Of a stretch of DNA of 6,091 nt, positions 1 to 5,446 are shown in pieces (position 1 is the stretch's first letter; every line of letters begins with the position of its first letter). A model generated the notes under the pieces. The model was not told where the DNA came from. It saw only the letters and a list, made by a program, of their open reading frames with translations, and made no database searches. This stretch comes from an uncultured Verrucomicrobiota bacterium (GTDB taxonomy: Bacteria; Verrucomicrobiota; Verrucomicrobiae; Opitutales; Opitutaceae): assembly GCA_946481225.1 (NCBI GenBank), contig CAMLNJ010000201.1, positions 1-6,091 of the forward strand. Direction: 5' to 3'. The position numbers and the translations under genes were made by a program.

Positions 1-2021
1 GCGGTCGCGCCGGAGACCACGGCGGCGTTCACCACGCCGGATACGTTGCTCAGGTATCGCGTCGTATCGGTCCACATCTGATAGGAATACATCGCGGCGT
101 TCGAAAGGCCGGTCACGCGGCGGAAGCTGGCGCTGTCCTTGAAGGCGGCGGTGTTGTCGTTCGGTTCGGCCCAGACGGTGCCGTCGCTTCGCACGCGCAG
201 GTAGCGGCCGGGGAAGTTGATCGACTCGAAGGAGACGCCGGTCAGCCCGGAGAGGCCGGTGACGACACGGAATTCGCTGTCCTGCGCCGGGAAAGGATCG
301 GTGGCGATGTAGGCGCGGAAGCCGGAGTGGCGCACGTATTGATTGGTCGCGGTCGACAGGCGCAGGCGACGCACGGTCGTGGAGGCGGTGAACTTCCACT
401 GCTGTTCCGCGCCACCGGTGTTTTGCCACTGGAGGACGTTTGCGCCATCCGCGGTGGAGGCGCCGCCGACCGCGACGGTTTTTCCGCTGTGGACGGCGAA
501 AAGGCGGAAGTAGTTCGAGTCGGTCGCGGTCGGGATGTATTTCTGGCCGTTGCCGCCCCAGTAGTCCCAGAGGTTGATGTTGGCGCCATTGGCGGTGGAG
601 ATGTTGTAGACGTCCATCGAGCGGCCGCTGAAGGAGCCGATGAACTGATACTGGCCGGAGCCGAGCGGAGTGACCGTCCAGTTTTGCTTATCCGCGATCT
701 GCGGATCGGCGATCGTGTTCTGCTCGATGTTGGTGCCGTTGGCCGTGCCGTTGTTGTAGACGGTGAGAGCCTTTCCGCTGTGGCGGGCGGTGAGCTGGTA
801 GACGCCGGCGGGGATGCTGGTGGCGACAGGCCCGCGATAATGGGTGAGCGTGGTGAAGCCCAGGTGGTCGAAGGCGCTGCCATGGTTGCCGTATTGGGGG
901 CCGCCGTCGGGGCGCGTCGCGGCCGCCTTTTCCTCTGTCTCCGGTATATGGATACCCAGGCGGTGCGAATAGTGGCCGACGATCATGTCCCAGATGGCGC
1001 GGGTGGCGCCCTGGCCGGCGTTGGAGACGCCGCCGTGGGTGTTGGGCGAACCGCCGCCCTGGCCGCTGCGCCAGGAGTAGTAGGCAAAGGGCACCGCCTT
1101 CAGGTTGTTGTAGCGCGCGACGTATTCGGCGCCGGCCATGAAGCGGCTGTTGTTGTAGCCGTAGAGGTCGATCCCTTGGTTCCACGCCATCTCGCAGATC
1201 GTCGCCATGAGGCCGACGCCCATGAGGGAATGCTCCTGGTCGCGACCGGCCTCCTGCCACTGGCCGAGAGTCGGCGAGTGGAGGATGGGCACGGCGTTGT
1301 TGATCGCGCCGTTGCCGCCGCCGCTCTTGAAGTAGTTCACCGCCTGGTCGATCTTCGGCTGATCGTCGCAAAGGATGCCGATGGCGAGGATCGAGGCCAT
1401 ATTGCAAAGGTCCCAGTTCGCCCAGTAGTTCTGAATGTGGGCGGTGTTATGGTTCACCAGGAAGTCGTTGTTCATGGGGTAGAACACGGTGAGCATCATG
1501 TTCTTGAACTGCGTGAAATCGGCGGCGGCCCATCCGGAGTAGGCGCGCATGATCTCGGCGGCGTTCGCCATCTCGTAACCGTAGAGGCCGGCGGCGAGGA
1601 AGCGGTCGGCGTTGCCGGTGATGGCGGTGAGCGTGGAGCCCCAGGCGTTGAGGATCTGCACAGCCTTGTCCGCGTGGGCGGTGTTGCCGGTGATCTTCCA
1701 ACGCAGGGCGTTCTGGTAGGCGGCGGCCGCGTCGTTGTAGAGAAGCGCGCAATTGTCGGGCGAGGTGCCGCGGTTGATCGTGCCGACGGCGCGCGGGCCC
1801 CAGGTGCTCTGGGAATTCGCGCTGGCAACGAGGAGATCATAGCTGCCCTTCCATGGCTGGGCGCCTGCATTAACCTGCGTCGCCATGCGGGTGAAATCGG
1901 CGTTGGTGAGGATCATGCCGGGGTGGACCGCGGCGAGGAGATCGGAACCGAGGGCGCCGATCAGCGAGACGAGAACACGGCCGAGCGAACGCGCGCGGCC
2001 GCGGGGGAGCGGGGTTTTCAT
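1..2021 (-). CDS. Secreted alginate-lyase-superfamily protein with RICIN and AbfB carbohydrate-binding modules (3' end outside window)
   Basis: The frame reads open from the ATG at 2019-2021 to the window edge, giving 673 codons with no stop. Residues 1-31 look like a signal peptide: an Arg-rich start, a hydrophobic stretch (VLVSLIGALGSDLLAA), and possible cleavage near AA/V. Residues about 33-390 resemble the alginate lyase / heparinase-like (alpha/alpha)-toroid family: HPGMILTNADFTRM near the N-terminus, NHN at 190-192 followed by QNYWANWD, and GRDQEHS at 259-265 followed by WNQGIDLYGYNNSRF. These Asn, His, Arg and Tyr residues are candidate active-site positions. Residues about 400-544 form a RICIN (beta-trefoil lectin) module with QNW ending at W448 and QQW ending at W542. 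Residues from about 546 match AbfB (CBM42-like), with VSFESINFPGRYLRVR from 596. Its third lobe is cut by the window edge. The likely role is extracellular beta-elimination of a polyuronide-containing polysaccharide, but the substrate cannot be read from the sequence. No Shine-Dalgarno sequence precedes the ATG. Family assignment is fairly sure; substrate is not. Confidence 0.88.
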   Translation of the reverse strand, partial: MKTPLPRGRARSLGRVLVSLIGALGSDLLAAVHPGMILTNADFTRMATQVNAGAQPWKGSYDLLVASANSQSTWGPRAVGTINRGTSPDNCALLYNDAAAAYQNALRWKITGNTAHADKAVQILNAWGSTLTAITGNADRFLAAGLYGYEMANAAEIMRAYSGWAAADFTQFKNMMLTVFYPMNNDFLVNHNTAHIQNYWANWDLCNMASILAIGILCDDQPKIDQAVNYFKSGGGNGAINNAVPILHSPTLGQWQEAGRDQEHSLMGVGLMATICEMAWNQGIDLYGYNNSRFMAGAEYVARYNNLKAVPFAYYSWRSGQGGGSPNTHGGVSNAGQGATRAIWDMIVGHYSHRLGIHIPETEEKAAATRPDGGPQYGNHGSAFDHLGFTTLTHYRGPVATSIPAGVYQLTARHSGKALTVYNNGTANGTNIEQNTIADPQIADKQNWTVTPLGSGQYQFIGSFSGRSMDVYNISTANGANINLWDYWGGNGQKYIPTATDSNYFRLFAVHSGKTVAVGGASTADGANVLQWQNTGGAEQQWKFTASTTVRRLRLSTATNQYVRHSGFRAYIATDPFPAQDSEFRVVTGLSGLTGVSFESINFPGRYLRVRSDGTVWAEPNDNTAAFKDSASFRRVTGLSNAAMYSYQMWTDTTRYLSNVSGVVNAAVVSGAT

Positions 2022-2197
2022 GGGGGTTGTGGTTGGGGGGAGCCGGGAAAAGAACGGCGCCGGCCCGCGCTATGCGGGCAAGCGGGCGAGGCCGGGCGGG
2101 CGCGGAGGGGAAGCGCGGCGCCAACGGTCGCGGAACAAGGGAAAGCGCGGGCACTCCACGCGGACGAACCGGCGCGCTCAAGGGGCGCCGGGCGTGA

Positions 2198-2230
2198 TTT
2201 GTAACGCAATGTATATGCTTTATGGATACA
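2198..2230 (-). promoter_or_regulatory. Candidate promoter region for the lyase gene
   Basis: An AT-rich island lies in strongly GC-rich surroundings, downstream of the terminator and about 180-200 bases before the lyase start. On the minus strand it holds TATACA (plus-strand 2210-2215), a reasonable -10-like hexamer, but no convincing -35 box at 16-18 bases. It also holds an inverted repeat, TGTAT (2210-2214) and ATACA (2226-2230), 11 bases apart, which could bind a regulator. The position makes a promoter likely; the exact boxes are uncertain. Confidence 0.35.
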
Positions 2231-2252
2231 CCGCACGTCCCCCCGAAGGCGG

Positions 2253-2288
2253 AAAACAAAAAGGCCGCGCCGAAAAATCGGCGCGGCC
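2253..2288 (-). terminator. Rho-independent terminator of the PEP-CTERM gene
   Basis: A perfect 11-bp GC-rich stem pairs 2263-2273 with 2278-2288 around a four-base loop. Read on the minus strand, the hairpin is followed directly by TTTTTGTTTT (2262 down to 2253), the expected U-tract. The hairpin begins 18 bases after the TGA at 2307-2309. There is no T-tract on the plus-strand side, so it should act in the minus direction only. It should separate the solenoid gene from the lyase gene. Confidence 0.9.
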
Positions 2289-2306
2289 CGAAGGAGCCAA
2301 GATGTC

Positions 2307-2387
2307 TCAGCGGCGGCGACGGCGGGCGCCGACCGTGGCCAGACCGGCGAGACCGGCGAGGACGGCAAAGGCCGAAGGCTCGGGAAC
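2307..2387 (-). other. PEP-CTERM sorting signal coding segment
   Basis: This segment encodes residues 813-838: VPEPS, then about 16 mostly hydrophobic residues (AFAVLAGLAGLATVGA), then RRRRR and the stop. This is the canonical three-part exosortase recognition signal. The exosortase itself is not in this window and must be encoded elsewhere in the genome. Confidence 0.92.
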
Positions 2388-4823
2388 GGCGCTGATCGTC
2401 AGATCGCCCGAGGGATTGTCGAAGACGTAGCTCCAGTTGGAGCTGCTGGCCGTCCAGCCGCTGCCGGTGATGACGGCGGGGGCGGTGAAGGCCTGCGCGA
2501 AGCTGCCGCCGACGCTGACGGAACCGAAGGTGCCGGATTGGCCGCTGAAGCCGCCGAAGAGATCGTAGGTGCCCGCGCTGATCGGCGCGTCGAAGACGAG
2601 GCTCATCGTGCCGCCATAGGACAGGGCGCCGCCGACATCGACCGCATCATAGGTCGAGCCGCGCGAGGTGCCGTTGATCTCGAAGACCGAGGTCGAGGAG
2701 GCGCCGAGGCTCAGGTTGCTCGAGAAGGTCAGCAGACCGGGGCTGTTGCCCGGGGCGAGCGTGCCGTTGACCGTGGTGGCGCCGGTAACGGTGCCGGAGC
2801 CCTTGAGCGTCTGGCTGGCGCCGATCGCGAAACCGGTGACCGCGGAAACGTCGAAGGTGCCGTTGGCGATGATGTTCGCGCTGTTGGCGATGCTGCCGGT
2901 CGAGGCGAGGGCCAAGGTTCCGCCCGCGCCGATGGTGGTGTCGCCGGTGTAGGTGTTGACGCCGGAGAGGGTCAGCGTGCCGACGCCGATCTTGCTCAGG
3001 CCGCCGTCGATGGCGTTGTCGCCACCGATATCGCTGTGCAACAGCGCCTGCGGGATCGTGATGTTGACGCTGTTGCTGTCGATGATGGCGCCGCCGTTGC
3101 GCACGTTCACGCGCTGCGCCGCACCGCCGAGGTCGATGAAAGCGGTGGTCGCGCCCGCGGCCCGCAAGGTGCCGCCGTTGAAGTTGAACTTCGCGTTACC
3201 GGAGTTGTTGTTTGTGATGACCTGACCGATCGTCAGCGTGCCGCCGTTCAGATTGAACGAGCTATCGAACGTGGCTTGGGTGGACGAGTTGTTCAAATCG
3301 ATGACGCTCGTGAGGCTGTATGCGCCGGTGCCGTTTCCGGTCCAACCCGTGATGCTGCCGCCGTTCAAGGTCACGAAGCTCGTTCCGCTCGATGTGTTGA
3401 CCCGTCCGAAACGAATATCCGTGTTGGTATTCAGGTTCAGGTTACCGCCGTCGATCGTGATCTCGCCTTTCGAGCCGTCGGCCCGGCCGAGCATCAGCCA
3501 GCGCTCCGTCGTGCTCGCCATATTGATCGTGCCGCTCGTCAGGTTGATACGGCCGGTCGAGCTTCCCGCGTAACCAATGATCGCGTCGCGCTCGAAGCTG
3601 ACGGTGCCTCCGTTGACGTTGATCGTGCCCACCGCCGTGTTGGACGCGCCGACACGGGTCTCACCGCCGCTGGTGGACGTCTGGCGGTAGAGCGAAGTGC
3701 CGTTTACGTTGACGGTGAAGTCCGAACCCGCCGACTCCGCGATATAGTTGCTGGTGGTTATGCTCAGCGAAGAGGTGCCGTTCAGCGTGATCGTGCCTTT
3801 CGGCATGTTCAGCGCGCTGCCACCGTTGAAACCGGCCGACATGTTGACCGCCGTGACGGTCGCCGCGTTGTTGATCTCAAGGTCCGAGGTGGCCGTGCCG
3901 GTGCCGTTGCCGCGACCCACGGAGAGCCAGCTGGAGATGGCAAGGGTGCCCGAGTCTACCTGAATCTTCGCGTTCTGACCCGCGCCACCGCTGGTCACCA
4001 CGCCGCCGATCACCAATTCGCCGGTTACGGTGTGGGTGCCGCCTGCGAGCAAGAGGGTGCCTTCACGCGCGATCAAGGGCCCGGAAAAGCCGCCGCTGGA
4101 CGCACCCGCGCCCGACCAGACGCTTCCGTTGGAGAGCGTAAGAGTGCCGGCGCCGGTCTTGAGGAGAGCGTTCGAACCCGCGCCGGTCTTCGTGATGGCG
4201 CCGGAGACAGTGGTGTTGCCCGAACCGGCGACCGTGAGCAAGCCGTTGCCGCTGGCGACGTTGGCATTCAGCGTGCCCGCGAGCGTAAGCAGACCGGTGC
4301 CGTTGTTCGTGATCGTCGTGGTGGCGGCCGCCGCGTTGCTCAGACTGAGGTTGGCATTGACCAGCTGGTTGGTCGTCACGCCCGAGTTGATGGTGAGCGC
4401 GCCGGCGTTGCCAAAGGAGAGCGTCTGGCTGCCGACCGCGCCCGAGCCGATCGTGTAGGCCGCCACAGAAGCCGTGTCGAACACCACCGAGCCGACCGTC
4501 ACGCCGGCGCCGAGATCGATCGTGGTGTTGCCGCCGCCCGCACTGTTGAAGGTGGCGGTTTCGCCGGTGCCGGGCGCGGAGGTGTCGGTCGCCCAATTCG
4601 TCGCCGTAGCCCAGAGCGAATCGGTGGCGCCATCCCAAGCATCGCTCGCGGCATGGGCGGACGAGACGATGCCGGCCCCGGCGACGGCAAGCATAAGCGC
4701 GCGCAAGCGAAGCGCGGACCGGCGGTTATGCAGCCGGCCAGATACGCCTGCGGCAGCGGGAGCCGCAGCGAAAAATGTAGTCTGCTGCGATGACGATTGG
4801 ATCGTTGATGGTTGGATGTTCAT
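2307..4823 (-). CDS. PEP-CTERM sorted autotransporter-associated beta-strand repeat (beta-solenoid) surface protein
   Basis: This complete gene encodes 838 residues. The chosen start is the ATG at 4821-4823. The frame stays open upstream to an ATG at 5010-5012, but that 63-residue extension is Pro/Arg-rich with cysteines, unlike the rest. Residues 1-58 form a long signal peptide: a polar N-region, RRSALRLRAL, a hydrophobic core, and cleavage after SSAHA. The mature part is rich in Gly, Thr, Ser and Asn, and no cysteine was found. PATR-like (PF12951-type) units occur at about 178-262 and clearly at 609-639 (KIGVGTLTLSGVNTYTGDTT), with APGNSPG near 690. Residues about 299-490 hold repeats of roughly 28 residues. 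The C-terminus is a PEP-CTERM signal: VPEPS at 813-817, a hydrophobic helix at about 818-833, then five arginines. In known systems exosortase cleaves such tails in the inner membrane and passes the protein to the envelope or matrix. The neighbouring genes are sugar-degrading enzymes, so adhesion or scaffolding on polysaccharide is plausible but unproven. No catalytic domain is visible. Confidence 0.9.
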   Translation of the reverse strand: MNIQPSTIQSSSQQTTFFAAAPAAAGVSGRLHNRRSALRLRALMLAVAGAGIVSSAHAASDAWDGATDSLWATATNWATDTSAPGTGETATFNSAGGGNTTIDLGAGVTVGSVVFDTASVAAYTIGSGAVGSQTLSFGNAGALTINSGVTTNQLVNANLSLSNAAAATTTITNNGTGLLTLAGTLNANVASGNGLLTVAGSGNTTVSGAITKTGAGSNALLKTGAGTLTLSNGSVWSGAGASSGGFSGPLIAREGTLLLAGGTHTVTGELVIGGVVTSGGAGQNAKIQVDSGTLAISSWLSVGRGNGTGTATSDLEINNAATVTAVNMSAGFNGGSALNMPKGTITLNGTSSLSITTSNYIAESAGSDFTVNVNGTSLYRQTSTSGGETRVGASNTAVGTINVNGGTVSFERDAIIGYAGSSTGRINLTSGTINMASTTERWLMLGRADGSKGEITIDGGNLNLNTNTDIRFGRVNTSSGTSFVTLNGGSITGWTGNGTGAYSLTSVIDLNNSSTQATFDSSFNLNGGTLTIGQVITNNNSGNAKFNFNGGTLRAAGATTAFIDLGGAAQRVNVRNGGAIIDSNSVNITIPQALLHSDIGGDNAIDGGLSKIGVGTLTLSGVNTYTGDTTIGAGGTLALASTGSIANSANIIANGTFDVSAVTGFAIGASQTLKGSGTVTGATTVNGTLAPGNSPGLLTFSSNLSLGASSTSVFEINGTSRGSTYDAVDVGGALSYGGTMSLVFDAPISAGTYDLFGGFSGQSGTFGSVSVGGSFAQAFTAPAVITGSGWTASSSNWSYVFDNPSGDLTISAVPEPSAFAVLAGLAGLATVGARRRRR
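2907..2999 (-). repeat. Autotransporter-associated beta-strand (PATR) unit
   Basis: This segment encodes residues about 609-639, beginning LSKIGVGTLTLSGVNTYTGD and ending GAGGTLAL. It is the best-conserved PATR-type motif in the protein (GxGTLTLSGxNTYTGxTTIxxGTL). In the family this motif marks one turn of a right-handed beta-helix. A more divergent copy is encoded at about 4040-4165. Confidence 0.85.
3354..3929 (-). repeat. Tandem degenerate ~28-residue protein repeats inside the solenoid
   Basis: The segment encodes residues about 299-490. An anchor of the form hydrophobic-x-hydrophobic-Gly-Arg/Tyr/Ala recurs at G303, G331, (E363), G392, G417, G446 and G473. Each is followed 10-13 residues later by a strand such as GTITLNGT, GTINVNGG, GRINLTSG or GEITIDGG. 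Examples are SWLSVGRGNGTG, RDAIIGYAGSSTG, RWLMLGRADGSKG and TDIRFGRVNTSSG. Spacing is 25-32 residues, average about 28. The repeats are protein-level; the DNA copies are diverged. Confidence 0.65.
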
Positions 4824-5063
4824 GTGTTTGGGCTGGGAAATCTTAACAATGCAGGATGGGGAAAAACGAAGCGGCGCGCCCAAGCTCCACGCGGACGTTG
4901 ACCGAGGCCAAACTATCGATGCACAGCGGATCCTTGGGCCAAAACGGCGACGCGGAAACGCGAGCAACAAGCGGAATGGACGGGGCGGCGGAACGCACGG
5001 AGGGGGTAGCAACCTATCTCTAGCTCTAGTGGGATGCGGCCGAACTGGACAAGGTGTTCAGCT

Positions 5064-5078
5064 GCGTTAATTGTAACC
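5064..5078 (-). promoter_or_regulatory. Candidate operator, copy 1 (GTTA-N4-TAAC dyad)
   Basis: On the minus strand this reads GGTTACAATTAACGC, containing GTTA-CAAT-TAAC (plus-strand 5066-5077). It matches 12 of 15 bases with the site at 5173-5187, in the opposite orientation; the three differing bases are central. It overlaps TACAAT (plus-strand 5070-5075), a five-of-six match to the -10 consensus for transcription toward the solenoid gene. The layout resembles repressor sites for sugar regulators, but no regulator gene is visible here. Confidence 0.45.
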
Positions 5079-5098
5079 ATTAGTAATACTATCTAATC
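5070..5098 (-). promoter_or_regulatory. Candidate promoter for the PEP-CTERM gene
   Basis: On the minus strand TACAAT (plus-strand 5070-5075) is a good -10-like box. The -35 region is poor: TTAGAT sits at 15 bases and GATTAG at 17. The implied 5' leader is about 240 bases. The call depends mainly on the -10 match and on AT content rising sharply here. Confidence 0.35.
5071..5097 (+). promoter_or_regulatory. Weak candidate promoter for the GH51 gene
   Basis: TTGTAA (5071-5076) and TCTAAT (5092-5097) match the -35 and -10 consensus at four and five of six positions. The spacing is only 15 bases, shorter than usual. It would overlap the divergent promoter on the other strand and give a leader of about 345 bases. 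A promoter nearer the gene is possible but no better match was seen. Confidence 0.25.
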
Positions 5099-5101
5099 GG
5101 C

Positions 5102-5120
5102 GATCACCCGAGATCACCCG
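5102..5120. repeat. Direct repeat GATCACCCG x2 spaced by 10 bp
   Basis: Two identical copies of GATCACCCG lie at 5102-5110 and 5112-5120 with one base between. The 10-bp repeat length puts both on the same face of the helix, as seen at direct-repeat sites for some response regulators. It lies between the two GTTA-N4-TAAC dyads. Confidence 0.6.
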
Positions 5121-5172
5121 CGCCAAGTAATAAGATTACGCTAAAGCGAGGAATCGGCCAAACTGGTTTGCA

Positions 5173-5187
5173 GGTTATCGTTAACGC
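5173..5187 (+). promoter_or_regulatory. Candidate operator, copy 2 (GTTA-N4-TAAC dyad)
   Basis: This reads GGTTATCGTTAACGC on the plus strand and contains GTTA-TCGT-TAAC at 5174-5185. It is the inverted partner of the site at 5064-5078; the dyads start 108 bp apart. Paired sites at this distance could support looping between divergent promoters. The GTTA/TAAC arms recall LacI-type sugar repressor operators, but this is only resemblance. Confidence 0.45.
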
Positions 5188-5446
5188 CTGCCGGAACTAG
5201 GCGCCCACGCGCCCGGTCCTTGCGCTACCCGTCTTTGGCGTCCCCTCCCAAAGGATTGATCCTCCTTACCATTTCGTCCTTTCACCGTTTCCTTGCGCGA
5301 CCACGCGGCTCTACCTCCGAAATCTTTGCTTCGTGCATACCGATTCCATTTCGCTCATCCCGCCCGCGCCGTTCGCCGAACAACCAAGCCGTGACGCTTG
5401 ATCATTCGATGCGCCTCGCACGTCCCCGCACTTCCCGATCCGCTCC

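Larger units (their letters stand above)
2022..2306. other. Intergenic region between the solenoid gene and the lyase gene
   Basis: This 285-bp gap separates two genes on the minus strand. It contains the terminator of the upstream gene at 2253-2288, an AT-rich island at about 2198-2230, and a very GC-rich leader from 2022 to 2197. On the minus strand the last 20 bases before the lyase ATG are C-rich with no purine-rich ribosome-binding site. Frames that are open here in other phases have low-complexity Arg/Pro/Ala content and are not taken as genes. Confidence 0.7.
4824..5446. other. Divergent intergenic region between the solenoid gene and the GH51 gene
   Basis: No convincing gene was found in these 623 bases. 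Bases 4824-5060 would be the leader of the solenoid gene and are GC-rich with no obvious structured RNA. Bases 5064-5190 are AT-rich and contain several small dyads, a direct repeat and promoter-like hexamers on both strands. Bases 5191-5446 would be the leader of the GH51 gene. They are pyrimidine-rich, with one short dyad, AGGAT-TG-ATCCT, at 5252-5263, of unknown meaning. Frames open in this region give low-complexity Pro/Arg/Ser peptides. Confidence 0.75.

Noticed and set aside
327..2204. Long plus-strand open frame (625 codons) opposite the lyase gene
   Set aside because: The translation is Val/Gly/Ala/Arg/Asp-rich low-complexity sequence with no family features. It is the antisense shadow of a GC-rich gene whose minus-strand translation is clearly a lyase with RICIN and AbfB modules.
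3354..3929. DNA-level tandem repeat or CRISPR-like array
   Set aside because: The periodicity exists only in the protein. The DNA units vary in length and sequence and there are no identical repeats separated by spacers.
2538..4793. Long plus-strand open frame (751 codons) opposite the solenoid gene
   Set aside because: It is an Arg/Ala/Asp/Val-rich shadow. The opposite strand gives a coherent signal peptide, beta-strand repeats and a PEP-CTERM tail.
4824..5012. Upstream 63-codon extension of the solenoid gene
   Set aside because: It is Pro/Arg-rich with cysteines and would put a non-signal-like stretch before the signal peptide. The ATG at 4823 gives a more plausible, though still long, signal sequence.
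4474..5070. Plus-strand open frame of 198 codons reaching into the intergenic region
   Set aside because: It is mostly antisense to the signal-peptide end of the solenoid gene, and its sequence has no recognisable domain.
5252..5263. AGGAT-TG-ATCCT dyad as a terminator or operator
   Set aside because: The arms are only 5 bp, there is no following T-tract, and there is no second copy nearby; chance is a sufficient explanation.
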